Below are positions 35,700 through 44,074 of a stretch of DNA of 64,000 nt, in pieces. The translations under genes were made by a program, and so were the position numbers. Source of the stretch: Giardia muris (Eukaryota; Fornicata; Diplomonadida; Hexamitidae); the NCBI GenBank assembly GCA_006247105.1, contig CM016925.1, forward strand, positions 1,178,001-1,242,000, written 5' to 3'. The notes below the pieces were generated by a model. The model was not told the DNA's origin and did not search any database. It was given only the letters and a program-made list of their open reading frames with translations. Each line of letters starts with the position of its first letter. Within the stretch, counting starts at the first letter, position 1.

Positions 35700-37784
35700 A
35701 TGAGTAGTACTGACCTTTCATCGATCACAGTCTCCTCACTCGAGGTCTCGGACAACTATGCAGACCGTCAGATTCTTACCCTTGAGATGGTCACAGACCT
35801 TCTTGATGACTTTGAGGGAGAGGGTATTACGCCCTCGGACGATTCAGTTACCACACTCGTCCAGTATTGCACTCTTATGACCGATACAGCCGAGGAGTCG
35901 TCCAAGGCCATTATCGAGGATGGTGTGTACTCCATCCTTTCGTCCCATGCGGCTTCATTGCTACCATTGTATCTCCCGAAGATCACCAATAGAGATTTGC
36001 GCCAGGGCCTTATGCGGCAACTCTTCAGCTCAATACTACGACTCATTGAGGATATAGAGACGTCATCGGCCACTGAGCAGAGGATGGTCCCCACACTGGT
36101 TCGTCTCATGACTAACCTTCTTGATCCGACGATTCTTGACAACACGGAGCGGGAAGTGCGGCCCTTCTTACGTACAATCATCAAGACCATCATGAGGCTT
36201 TATATTTCAGACCTTGTCCTTCAAGGCTTTTTGTCCCAGAGCATGGCAGAGGCTCATTCACTCACAGACTTGCTAGAGAAGGAGACTAAGCTTAAAGAAC
36301 AGTCAGAGGCTAATGAGCCCTTGTTAGGACTCGCTTGTATTGATCTTTTTCGTCATATTTGTCGTTCTCTTGGTTCGACTTATAGTGCTATTCTTCAGGA
36401 ACAGGAACAAGTGCGTATACTGCGCCTCATCCTTGTGACGTACTTGCAGCACCAGCGCCGGCCATTGCTTGCGCAGCTGCCGGGTCTTGATTTGCAACGC
36501 AACTTGCTCATCTACGCCCTTTCTCAAGTAGACAATACGCTTCTACAAGCTCTATTCATCTTACTCAGTAGAGAGCTGGTTAGTCATAGTCGCGCTTCTC
36601 TTACTGGCCATGGTAATCTCCTCTTTATTCAAGGGAAGTCCAAAGTCCCTAAACATCACCCTAAGACTAGAGGAAAAACCAAGGAGAAAGATGGTCTCCC
36701 ATTGCAGTACAAGAACCTTTGCAGCTGGGTACACGTCGAGACGCTCGACGTTATAATGTCTCTTATCGTGACAACGAACTGTATCGATCTTCTTCATCCA
36801 TATCTGGACATCCTCTTTTCCCTTTTAGACTTTGTTCCAACCGGACTCCGCTTCTATCCGTTTCGGCTCCGCATCTTTCAAATGCTACTTCGGGTTTCCG
36901 AACGGATGCCGAATTTTGTCTTCGTTCCCATGCTTCATGTCTTGATGGAGATGTTTATTGAGTGTGCGAAGCCGATGAAGACGTCTGGAACGGATATTAA
37001 CTCAATCGGGAAATGGCGTGGCCGAGTCGTTTCCGAAAGCGTTGAGGGTGAAGGCTTCTTCAGGACTGTTCTATCCTTACGTGCTCTTCTTGTGGCACCA
37101 AAAGATTTGGTCGATACAATCGATTATCGGCGCACGGCCTTCTACAATACTCTCAACCTCTTCTGTCGCTATATACGCCGCCACGAATGGCATCCCGCCT
37201 TCCCAGAGCTAGTCCAGACGACGATAATCCATCTGAAACATCTAGTTTTGGGGATGCAAAGGAAGGAGCCATTGCTTGGGACTATGTTCACCATCAAGTA
37301 TCCACCGGTACTACGCTCCTTTTATTTGGAGCTGCAGAACATCCTTGATACGTTACGAAAAGCTTTGAGCCATCGGGCTTCCATCGTGCGGGAGACACGT
37401 CTTGAAGTTGACTTAAGTTCGCGTCTTCTTCTTGGTGCTGATTACCAAAGCCTTCCTGCGTTAGCACGCTTTGAACAAGAGACTCGAGAGCGTGAGCGAA
37501 AGGACTTACCCTCGGGCCGCAATCGTCAGCTTCTTGACGTTCTTATTGCTGGCTATATTGACACTGCCCCAGAAGCATTGGAACTTCAGGGTCTAGACGA
37601 TGCCAAGGAAACACATGAAGATGAGGAGAATGAAGATTCTAACCCTGATTATAATGATACACGTCCTCTTGTAAGTAGAGACCATTTGAACAATGACGAT
37701 GATTCACTCAGTTCTTCATTAGACGAGGATAATATTCCAGGCGATGAGAAGGATATTCTTGAACCTCTTGATATGACGAAATGA
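35700..37784 (+). CDS. Nucleolar complex protein 2 (NOC2-like)
   Basis: A 694-aa helical-repeat protein. The block DLLHPYLDILFSLLDFVPTG followed by FYPFRLRIFQMLLRVSER matches the NOC2 core (PLIYPL.Q...G.I.L.PT...FPLRF..IRSL), and CSWVHVETLDVIMSLIV lies just before it, as in the family. NOC2 with NOC1/NOC3 escorts 60S pre-ribosomes in nucleolus and nucleoplasm. The acidic C-terminal tail (about 655-690, Asp/Glu/Asn-rich) is also typical. The start MSSTDLSSITVSSLE at 35700 follows CTTTTTTGAA; the frame is open further upstream only with a TTG. The stop is 8 bp from the convergent PBDC1 stop, within a short palindrome. No NOC1/NOC3 is nearby. Confidence 0.72.
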   Translation: MSSTDLSSITVSSLEVSDNYADRQILTLEMVTDLLDDFEGEGITPSDDSVTTLVQYCTLMTDTAEESSKAIIEDGVYSILSSHAASLLPLYLPKITNRDLRQGLMRQLFSSILRLIEDIETSSATEQRMVPTLVRLMTNLLDPTILDNTEREVRPFLRTIIKTIMRLYISDLVLQGFLSQSMAEAHSLTDLLEKETKLKEQSEANEPLLGLACIDLFRHICRSLGSTYSAILQEQEQVRILRLILVTYLQHQRRPLLAQLPGLDLQRNLLIYALSQVDNTLLQALFILLSRELVSHSRASLTGHGNLLFIQGKSKVPKHHPKTRGKTKEKDGLPLQYKNLCSWVHVETLDVIMSLIVTTNCIDLLHPYLDILFSLLDFVPTGLRFYPFRLRIFQMLLRVSERMPNFVFVPMLHVLMEMFIECAKPMKTSGTDINSIGKWRGRVVSESVEGEGFFRTVLSLRALLVAPKDLVDTIDYRRTAFYNTLNLFCRYIRRHEWHPAFPELVQTTIIHLKHLVLGMQRKEPLLGTMFTIKYPPVLRSFYLELQNILDTLRKALSHRASIVRETRLEVDLSSRLLLGADYQSLPALARFEQETRERERKDLPSGRNRQLLDVLIAGYIDTAPEALELQGLDDAKETHEDEENEDSNPDYNDTRPLVSRDHLNNDDDSLSSSLDEDNIPGDEKDILEPLDMTK

Positions 37785-37797
37785 ACTGAAGTTCAGT
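37785..37797. terminator. 13-bp palindrome spanning convergent stops (NOC2 / PBDC1)
   Basis: ACTGAAGTTCAGT has perfect 6-bp arms around a central G. It starts right after the NOC2 TGA and contains the PBDC1 TGA (37793-37795, minus). Each strand offers ACTGAA, one base from the AGTRAA core, so one element may end both transcripts. Confidence 0.35.
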
Positions 37798-38299
37798 CGT
37801 CCAACGTCATCAGTTCTTGACGGCCTTCAATCACGTCGAGAACATACTTGTCATTAATAGCCTCACGACAACGTGCAATCTCGATACAATAGAACTGGCT
37901 TCTTGGAACCACGCACGAGTTAGTCGGGCCAAAGGGCTTCTCAGCGTCAACGCGTATGAGCGTCCCCGTGTTGTACTCTTTGAGGGCGGTCTTCCAGGAC
38001 TCAAGGATGAAGTACCACTTCTGCTTCTCTTCAGGGCTCTTCAACTTGGCAACGTCAAGGTGGCAGACGTCCATCTCCGGGAAGAGTCCGCGGAACTTCT
38101 TGTAGATGTCGTTATCGATGGGAGTAAAACGGAAACGATGGAGATGGTCGAGAGAACGACGTCCAGCGGCGACGAGAAGCTTGTCGATCGTGGAGGAGTA
38201 CTTCACCGCCGCCTCCGCCCAGCGCATCTCGATACCCTCGTCATTCCCGATCTGGACGTCAGGAGGAATGCTATTCAAGTCGATCGCTTGAAGAGTCAT
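37793..38299 (-). CDS. PBDC1 / DUF757 family protein
   Basis: A 168-aa protein with strong family signatures: MRWAEAAVKYSSTIDKLL (E..WAE.A..H...Y..L), TPIDNDIYKKFRGLFPEMDV (DDEIY..FR..FP...V), LKSPEEKQKWYFILESW (LKS...K..W), GTLIRVDAEKPFG (GTL.R.DA) and VVPRSQFYCIEIARCREAIN (LVPR.QFYAIEIAR.RE..N). The family (called polysaccharide biosynthesis domain containing 1, a misleading name) is conserved across eukaryotes and has recently been tied to cytosolic protein handling; its exact role here is unknown. The ATG at 38299; the upstream frame has only a TTG at 38308. It is head-to-head with the STPG gene, 8 bp apart. Confidence 0.87.
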   Translation of the reverse strand: MTLQAIDLNSIPPDVQIGNDEGIEMRWAEAAVKYSSTIDKLLVAAGRRSLDHLHRFRFTPIDNDIYKKFRGLFPEMDVCHLDVAKLKSPEEKQKWYFILESWKTALKEYNTGTLIRVDAEKPFGPTNSCVVPRSQFYCIEIARCREAINDKYVLDVIEGRQELMTLDD

Positions 38300-38307
38300 C
38301 AAAATCA
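38300..38307. promoter_or_regulatory. 8-bp divergent initiator, PBDC1 / STPG
   Basis: The spacer CAAAATCA between CAT (PBDC1 start on minus) and ATG (STPG) is the only non-coding DNA between the two starts. It is A-rich on the plus strand. Confidence 0.5.
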
Positions 38308-39645
38308 ATGGCTACCTTCTTCGCGGAGATGCAAACGATTAGCCCCGGCCCCGGTCGCTACAACGGGGTCAACCTTGACCTCATTCGTCCGAAAGCGCCC
38401 ACGGCGGTCATTCTGGAGAGACGGCGCGAGTCCGTGGGAGATGTCCCTGGTCCAGGGACTTATGACTTCAACGAGTGTACGACAAGCCTCGTGAAGGGAG
38501 TGGAAAGCATGGTTCGTTCGCAAGGGACTCGGCCAACTCTCATGACGAAGGGACAACTAGCACGCACCCGTTCGATTGGACTATCAAATATGATGAGTTC
38601 CATCTACTCTCCAAACTCGCGTACGTCGAGTATGGTGGGTAGTATGCAAGGGCGTTCGGGAAGCCCTGCACTTTATTCTGAGGACAAACGTTCTGTGATG
38701 TCTTCTTTCATTGATGCGACTCGGGCCGCATCACCATCTTTTTCCTTTGGAGCAGGTAGAAGGAAGGCTGGTGGCCCTTTCGACACGTCGTACGCAGAAG
38801 AGTTCAGTAACATCGCATCAAATAGCTATCGTGTTAAGTCTTCGATTGGCACTGGTCGTTCCTCCTCATTTGCTGCACGTCAACGTGACCTTGAGATGGA
38901 GGAACGTGCAAGGCTTCCAGGCCCAGGGAGATACAGCATAGATAACCATCCCGATAATTCCATTGCTGGGAAGGCTCGTGCAATTCAAGAACGTGCACGA
39001 ACTACAGCCTTGCTTGCGGAAGAGCAACGTCGGACATCAAGCCCTTATAGTCGAGGTCGGCTTGGGACGGGTAGGTCTCCACCAAGTAGGAACTCGTCAC
39101 CAGGCCGTAAGAGTCTTGGTGCTTATGTCAGCGGACCGACGATTGGAACCCGTTTGAAGGAAGGACTTGATAAGAGTGGGACGCAGGAGTTCCCACGTCT
39201 CGGGCCTGGTCGTTATACTCCAAGAACGAGTACCTTCTCAACGACTAATGGATACATCTCTCCACGCCTTCCTCGTGACATTTCGACGCCAGGGCGTGGC
39301 CCAGCATCGTATAACCTCACCGATAGTTTCCGTCATACCAGTCGATCCTCCATTATGTCAAGCATGCATTCTGGCCGCAGAGATGATGCACAGGGCCCAT
39401 TCTATACTGGGAACTCCCTCACCTCAAGCCTTCGGTCATACGACGTGTCCCGTGGCGAGAACTATCTCCGTCCCGATAGCGTTACTAAAGGAAGACTTAT
39501 TCATTCACGTGTTGAATCCCCTAATCACGCAGACGTCCCTGGGCCTGGCCGCTATCGCCCGGAGCTTTCCGCACTAGGCTCGCCACGGGGACCCGCATTC
39601 TCCATGAGTGGGCGGACGAAGATGTGCATCTTCGACCATATCTAG
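38308..39645 (+). CDS. SHIPPO/STPG-repeat protein (ODF3-like), copy 1
   Basis: A 445-aa sperm-tail PG-rich repeat protein. Repeats are seen at SPGPGRYNGV (about residue 12), PGPGTYDF (about 47), PGPGRYSIDN (about 210), LGPGRYTP (about 297), GPASYNLTD (about 331) and VPGPGRYRPE near the end. Between them is Ser/Arg-rich disordered sequence. STPG proteins are cytoskeletal or microtubule-inner proteins of flagella, so a role on axonemes or other stable microtubules of the trophozoite is likely. The start MATFFAEMQTISPGPGRYN is fixed by the first repeat. A paralogue follows 26 bp downstream on the same strand and shares the opening pattern (PGPGRYN-V-LDL). Confidence 0.85.
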   Translation: MATFFAEMQTISPGPGRYNGVNLDLIRPKAPTAVILERRRESVGDVPGPGTYDFNECTTSLVKGVESMVRSQGTRPTLMTKGQLARTRSIGLSNMMSSIYSPNSRTSSMVGSMQGRSGSPALYSEDKRSVMSSFIDATRAASPSFSFGAGRRKAGGPFDTSYAEEFSNIASNSYRVKSSIGTGRSSSFAARQRDLEMEERARLPGPGRYSIDNHPDNSIAGKARAIQERARTTALLAEEQRRTSSPYSRGRLGTGRSPPSRNSSPGRKSLGAYVSGPTIGTRLKEGLDKSGTQEFPRLGPGRYTPRTSTFSTTNGYISPRLPRDISTPGRGPASYNLTDSFRHTSRSSIMSSMHSGRRDDAQGPFYTGNSLTSSLRSYDVSRGENYLRPDSVTKGRLIHSRVESPNHADVPGPGRYRPELSALGSPRGPAFSMSGRTKMCIFDHI

Positions 39646-39671
39646 TGACGCGCGCTGTGAATTCTGTAAAA

Positions 39672-41228
39672 ATGAGTACCATCTTCGATTCGATCCGCTC
39701 TGATACCCCAGGCCCCGGGCGCTACAATGACGTCAAACTGGACCTGACGCACCCCACAGAGCCCGCCTTCACCATTCAGAATCGGCACGAGTTATCGGTA
39801 TTTGAGACGCCAGGCCCAAATGCCTACACCCTACCACCCGTCGGGGACCAGCATGGATGCCTAATTGCCTCACGATATAATAGCCCGAAGCCTCCTGATA
39901 GCCCCGGACCCGGCGCATATAGACCTGGGGAGACGTCTCTTTCTCAGCAAGGCTTCTCATTTTCAGATCGTCATACCGATCTATACGCATGTGAGCGTCT
40001 TGGAACGCCCGCACCGAATGAATACGATGTCAGTCGGGAAGGTATTGGGAGCGCAAAAGGCTCGGTGGGATTCAGTTTCAAATCGCGTATCGCGGGGCGC
40101 GGACCTTTCGATATGATCTCCTGGACTCCGAGTCCTCTGGAGTATACGATTGAGCCGAAGGCAAAGGCGCGAGTCACACAGGCAGAGACCATTGGGCGTC
40201 GTCTTCCAGATACCCCCATACCTGAGGTTCCCGCACCAAATCAGTATCCTAACGTCTCGGAGACGTTTCTAGCGACCCAGCGCCCAGCTGCGCCAGCATT
40301 CACGATTGGTTATCGTCCGGACCATGGAGGGATCTTTGATAGCGTTCCTACATCTACCATCCCACCAGATGCCTACAACGTGGACAAGATGGTTCCAAAT
40401 GGTGGGAAGATAACAGTTTCTGGGGTAAGCATCGCCGGACGCCCAAAGGACCTAAGCCTGCAAGAGAAAAGCGCTCTCCCTGGGCCGGGGGCATACTTTC
40501 CAGACAATTCCACGGCTTCCGGAAGCGGTACAAGTGGTTCCCAAAACAGTGTCGAAAGTGGAAAGGGCTCAGAGAACACCCTACCAAGCATTCGGCCCGT
40601 ACAACGCACCGCCACCTATGATGGAGCAAGGCAGCGAGGCGGTAAGATTGGGACTCGGCCTCCTGGTAATGCATTGATCCGTGGCCAAAACGGCCTCGGC
40701 TTGGAAGACAATGCTCGTGTTGGGCCTGGGACGTACGAAACGAACGTCTCGACCCTTGATAAACGAGGGGGGACTGTCAGCTCGCGCTATCCGGTACAGG
40801 AGACGACCTTAGGAGAAGGACCGGCCCGATACAACATCCGTGATCTGGTGGATCGCCTCAAACCGCGCGCACAGGCGGCACCCATGCTCAATGGTCGTAG
40901 TAACGACTATGGGGACCCGTTCACGACCAAGTATACCAATAACAAGCTGGGACCGGCCGCATACCACCTCGGAACTGAAGTTAGCGAGGTTCCGTTACAG
41001 GGATGCTCACGGGAGCTATCCAGCCTACGCAGGTTGATGCATAGTGATGATCCGAAAGCCTCTCTCTGCGGAAGAATTGGCCCGAGCATAGGGAGACGTT
41101 TCCGCGAGCCAAGGATACGGTCAACGCCTGGACCTGGAGCATACGATCTCACTGCCCTTCCAAGCGGTCCAACGTTCTCGATGCGCACGCGGCCAAAGAT
41201 AGTTGTCCCTGTTGGAAGTACTCGGTGA
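39672..41228 (+). CDS. SHIPPO/STPG-repeat protein (ODF3-like), copy 2
   Basis: A 518-aa protein denser in repeats than copy 1: TPGPGRYNDV, TPGPNAYTL, SPGPGAYRP, TPAPNEYDV, PSPLEYTI, VPAPNQYPN, LPGPGAYFPD, VGPGTYETN, GPARYNIRD, LGPAAYHLG and TPGPGAYDL, about eleven units. The beginning (IRSDTPGPGRYNDVKLDL) parallels copy 1 (QTISPGPGRYNGVNLDL), indicating tandem duplication followed by divergence. The ATG at 39672 follows CTGTAAAA; only a GTG lies upstream in frame, inside copy 1. It ends 4 bp from the convergent next gene. A flagellar or cytoskeletal role is inferred from the family. Confidence 0.85.
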   Translation: MSTIFDSIRSDTPGPGRYNDVKLDLTHPTEPAFTIQNRHELSVFETPGPNAYTLPPVGDQHGCLIASRYNSPKPPDSPGPGAYRPGETSLSQQGFSFSDRHTDLYACERLGTPAPNEYDVSREGIGSAKGSVGFSFKSRIAGRGPFDMISWTPSPLEYTIEPKAKARVTQAETIGRRLPDTPIPEVPAPNQYPNVSETFLATQRPAAPAFTIGYRPDHGGIFDSVPTSTIPPDAYNVDKMVPNGGKITVSGVSIAGRPKDLSLQEKSALPGPGAYFPDNSTASGSGTSGSQNSVESGKGSENTLPSIRPVQRTATYDGARQRGGKIGTRPPGNALIRGQNGLGLEDNARVGPGTYETNVSTLDKRGGTVSSRYPVQETTLGEGPARYNIRDLVDRLKPRAQAAPMLNGRSNDYGDPFTTKYTNNKLGPAAYHLGTEVSEVPLQGCSRELSSLRRLMHSDDPKASLCGRIGPSIGRRFREPRIRSTPGPGAYDLTALPSGPTFSMRTRPKIVVPVGSTR

Positions 41229-41232
41229 CCTC

Positions 41233-41970
41233 CTATTGGGTAAGTATCTGGGGGGTTAGCTCGTAATTTGTGCGGTTGGGGTACGACACTCGGCGAGTGC
41301 ATCCCGGATCGTCTTTAGCGAACCTACCACAGCAGGACCACTGCATGCAGCCATCTATGGGGTTATGCTGGTAGGTCCCGGTATGGTACCGCTCAATTCT
41401 ACGCTGCTCACGAAACTGATGGGTCATTGTGCTATAAGTTCCTGGTGCAAGAGGCGCCGGCTTCGGCATCCCTGGGAGGGAGGGAAGAGGGTCAAAGTTG
41501 TCATATCCCGGGATGACTTCGGCCTTCTTAGTAGTGTTAAGGGCTAAGCTTGGTGCAGGGAGCGTATAACCCTCCGCCCCGATGTACCCCAGTGTCCCCG
41601 CCTCGTCCCGCATGAGCTCCGCTAGCTCCCGGTTATAGTAGCCGCGCCGATAGTAACTGGGGCCGTAGTGGGAGCGAGCAGTTTGATTATGCCGCCGCGT
41701 TGCATCAAGGCTCGCCTTGAGCGTTCGGTTATACGCCTCAGTCCGCACATGTGGCTCATCGACGATGCTAAGGTTCATGGACCCGAGCCCCAACGGACTT
41801 TCGCTCAAGGTCGTGGGGTAAAAGTCCTTCTCGATGACGCTCGGGTATCGGTAATCGTAGTCCCCGACGTTCGGGAGGCCTGTCTTTCTCTGTAGTGACC
41901 GCATTCGCCGGTCGAAGCACGGGGCTTCGCGAGTTCCTTGGGTATTGAACGAGCGAGTGAACTCCTGCAT
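41233..41970 (-). CDS. Hypothetical protein, 245 aa, with C-terminal His/Cys motif
   Basis: Not recognised. Tyr/Arg-rich throughout (YGPSYYRRGYYNRELAE), with Pro-rich segments (LPSLPGMPKPAPLAPGTYS). The C-terminus contains RYHTGTYQHNPIDGCMQWSC followed by CGRFAKDDPGC, i.e. H-x-G...W-x-C-C...G-C, resembling small treble-clef-like Cys/His modules. The start MQEFTRSFNTQG at 41970 follows GCCCAAAAA; an in-frame ATG at 41994 precedes that stretch and is rejected. Its place next to two STPG genes and its PGTYS-like element suggest, weakly, a cytoskeletal protein. Confidence 0.7.
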   Translation of the reverse strand: MQEFTRSFNTQGTREAPCFDRRMRSLQRKTGLPNVGDYDYRYPSVIEKDFYPTTLSESPLGLGSMNLSIVDEPHVRTEAYNRTLKASLDATRRHNQTARSHYGPSYYRRGYYNRELAELMRDEAGTLGYIGAEGYTLPAPSLALNTTKKAEVIPGYDNFDPLPSLPGMPKPAPLAPGTYSTMTHQFREQRRIERYHTGTYQHNPIDGCMQWSCCGRFAKDDPGCTRRVSYPNRTNYELTPQILTQ

Positions 41971-42113
41971 TTTTTGGGCGGGCACATCATACAACTAAGG
42001 GTATAGAAGATGAGGAGGATGTCGTGAAGGCGGTCTAGCGGTGTGCGTATATGAGGCCAAGGAGATACAACGTGTAATCGTGTGACTTCAAAATACTGAC
42101 ACGCTTCCAATCG

Positions 42114-43526
42114 ATGAAGTACAACGTTGAAGTCCAGGAGCCTAATAAGAAGCTGTACGTGATCCAGAACGATCGGCTGATAGAGCGACGTCAGAGTTTC
42201 AAGCAGCGATCCGACGTAGGAGCTGATGCTTTGGTTAGCACGGACGGGACGATTCTGCTTACTCCAGCCGAGGAACGTTCCTCGCTTGTCCCTCGACTTG
42301 TCCTTTATGAGGTGGAGCTGGATGAGAGGCAGGAGCGCGCCAAGTTGACTCCTGCTTTACCGGTGTCAATGCAGCAACGTATCGTTTCATCTCTTGCGGT
42401 CACACAAGGGCTGATGTCTACCACTGCCAACCTGACGCTTAGTCAAGGGATCCACAACTCACTACGGGAGTATAAGGGTTATTGGATGAGGCCGCGAGAA
42501 AGTGTCCAGCTGTTTGATGACGATAACACCATTCTTAATTCCTTCATTACGCAGCCTTCTAACGAAGGGGAGCAGTTGACGGATGAGAACATGAACACGT
42601 TCGTCTATTATCCTCCGTTTAACGTTAAGATGATGACGGTTGAGGCTATATACCCTACAAAAGGTCTTCTTTGTACTTCTATTCCCAATTACTGTATGGA
42701 ACAGCATGCCACTCTCTCGCATGAGTACACGATTAACTACGTCAGGCAAAAGGTCAATGTTGTCACTGCCACTAAGGTTCCGAAACGAGATCATACCTCT
42801 CCATCTTCTCATAATACTGATAATGATACTGATAAGGACTCAGATTCCACTGCTACTAGCGAGGAGGCTGATCTTAGCACCTCAGTCGAGCTGGAATACA
42901 CCCCATATGCTCAGAGGCTTATTCAACGTCAGAAGGAAATACTATGTCATCAAGATTCCGATGATGAAACAAAAGCTTTTAAGGAGACTGCCATATATCG
43001 AAAGGAGGGCTCGATTCATTACATTCATTGGGATAATGCCGATCCGGACGCATCCGAGATCTTGGAAAGGTGTAAGACTTCTCCCTACGCGTTCATTAGG
43101 GACGCCTTTCTACATGTAACCGGAGGTGAGCATAAGGCTAAGCTTCATGATGAGCTCCTGTGCATCCTTGCATGTTTCCATGAGCTATGCAATAGCTTTC
43201 GTTCCCAGAAGATAACTTCGACCCGTTTCGCAACGTTCCTTTCGGTAAGATATTCTGGAAGAATTAAGGACGACACTCTCACGTTTAAGGGCGTCCCTGA
43301 CCTACTCCCATACCTATGCGTTCTTGCCCTTTACCTCTCCTCTTTTCAAGTCAATTTGACGTCATTAGGGGAGGTTCTCCTTCATTCTCCTACACAGCTT
43401 GCAAAGCTGTATAGCGGGCTCATGTGTCGACTACGAAAGCTCCCGAACGGAGACTACGTTGCACACCTCAAGCCCCCTCTTCGTCTCCCAAAGAAAGGTC
43501 GCAGACGCAATCTTGGGTCGAAGTAA
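42114..43526 (+). CDS. RNA polymerase I subunit RPA49-like protein
   Basis: A 470-aa protein. The middle has NTFVYYPPFNVKMMTVEAIY followed by PTKGLL, matching the A49 linker (LPP.N..A.TPE..Y.L..I). The C-terminal third matches the A49 tandem winged-helix end: ELLCILACFHELCNSF, then LLPYLCVLALYLSSFQVNLT followed by SLGEVLLHSPTQLAKLY, and a final HLKPPLRLPKKGRRR like the A49 ending (LKLPL.FP..RRR). A49 with A34.5 acts like TFIIF/TFIIE on rDNA. A disordered Asp/Ser/Thr insert (about 230-260) is Giardia-like padding. The ATG is at 42114; its upstream context is not especially A/T-rich. The stop overlaps an AGTAAAA signal. Assignment rests on pattern memory, so moderate. Confidence 0.65.
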   Translation: MKYNVEVQEPNKKLYVIQNDRLIERRQSFKQRSDVGADALVSTDGTILLTPAEERSSLVPRLVLYEVELDERQERAKLTPALPVSMQQRIVSSLAVTQGLMSTTANLTLSQGIHNSLREYKGYWMRPRESVQLFDDDNTILNSFITQPSNEGEQLTDENMNTFVYYPPFNVKMMTVEAIYPTKGLLCTSIPNYCMEQHATLSHEYTINYVRQKVNVVTATKVPKRDHTSPSSHNTDNDTDKDSDSTATSEEADLSTSVELEYTPYAQRLIQRQKEILCHQDSDDETKAFKETAIYRKEGSIHYIHWDNADPDASEILERCKTSPYAFIRDAFLHVTGGEHKAKLHDELLCILACFHELCNSFRSQKITSTRFATFLSVRYSGRIKDDTLTFKGVPDLLPYLCVLALYLSSFQVNLTSLGEVLLHSPTQLAKLYSGLMCRLRKLPNGDYVAHLKPPLRLPKKGRRRNLGSK

Positions 43527-43527
43527 A
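43522..43527 (+). terminator. Polyadenylation signal AGTAAA overlapping the RPA49-like stop
   Basis: AGTAAA spans the TAA stop (43524-43526) and is followed by a run of A. It fits the AGTRAA core of Giardia signals and leaves almost no 3' UTR before the E2 gene. Confidence 0.5.
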
Positions 43528-43545
43528 AAAAAAGCAGCCCACATC

Positions 43546-44007
43546 ATGGAGAACAGGCTTAAGAATGAATATCGTACGATCCAGAGACAGGCCAAGGCCC
43601 TCGCAGATGAGGGGATTGCCCTTGCGCCCGTGGACCCGTCCTCCCTTCTGAAGTGGGAGATCTCCTTGACGATGAAGGACAAAGAATCCCCATATGCCGG
43701 GCAGACGTATAAGGTCTTGGCGGAGATACCCTCGGGATACCCTCTAGACCCACCCCAGTGCAAGTTTCTGACACGATTCTTCCACCCGAACGTCAACTTT
43801 ACTAGCGGAGATATTTGCCTAAATATATTGAAGAAGGAGGATTGGACTCCTGCCATCTCTCTCGTTTCCCTTGCGCAGTGTCTCCTGTGCCTCTTCAGCG
43901 CTCCCAATACGGACAGTCCCTTGAACTGCGACGCGTCAAACCTGGTTAAGCACGGAGACATGCGTGCTTTCAAGAGTATAGTGAGGTATTACGATCCGAA
44001 CCAGTGA
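43546..44007 (+). CDS. Ubiquitin-conjugating enzyme E2, PEX4-like
   Basis: A 153-aa single-domain E2. HPN motif in FFHPNVNFTSG, active Cys in GDICLNILK, then WTPAISLVSLAQCLLCL. The tail NTDSPLNCDASNLVKHGD followed by MRAFKSIVRYY is closest, of the E2 families I know, to PEX4/UBC10 (DSPLNCD.GNL.R.GD.R.F.SM...Y). PEX4 monoubiquitinates the PEX5 receptor at peroxisomes, organelles Giardia lacks, so a different job is implied. The catalytic elements look complete. The start MENRLKNEYRTI at 43546; the frame stays open upstream but only inside RPA49 coding sequence. It lies 19 bp after the RPA49-like stop, including a nine-A run. E2 identity is near certain; the PEX4 subfamily is by motif only. Confidence 0.92.
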   Translation: MENRLKNEYRTIQRQAKALADEGIALAPVDPSSLLKWEISLTMKDKESPYAGQTYKVLAEIPSGYPLDPPQCKFLTRFFHPNVNFTSGDICLNILKKEDWTPAISLVSLAQCLLCLFSAPNTDSPLNCDASNLVKHGDMRAFKSIVRYYDPNQ

Positions 44008-44074
44008 CGAATGACAAGGAATAGGGGGCAAGGAGTTGACTTCACGATGGTCACTCCACCCCACCCTACGCTAA

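Noticed and set aside
39624..39671. Upstream extension of the second STPG gene
   Set aside because: Only a GTG is available, inside the first STPG gene; the ATG at 39672 follows an A-rich stretch and precedes the first repeat.
43399..43545. Possible RPA49-E2 fusion through the nine-A run
   Set aside because: The E2 frame is open upstream, but RPA49 has its own stop and poly(A)-like signal, and the E2 has a normal length from its own ATG.
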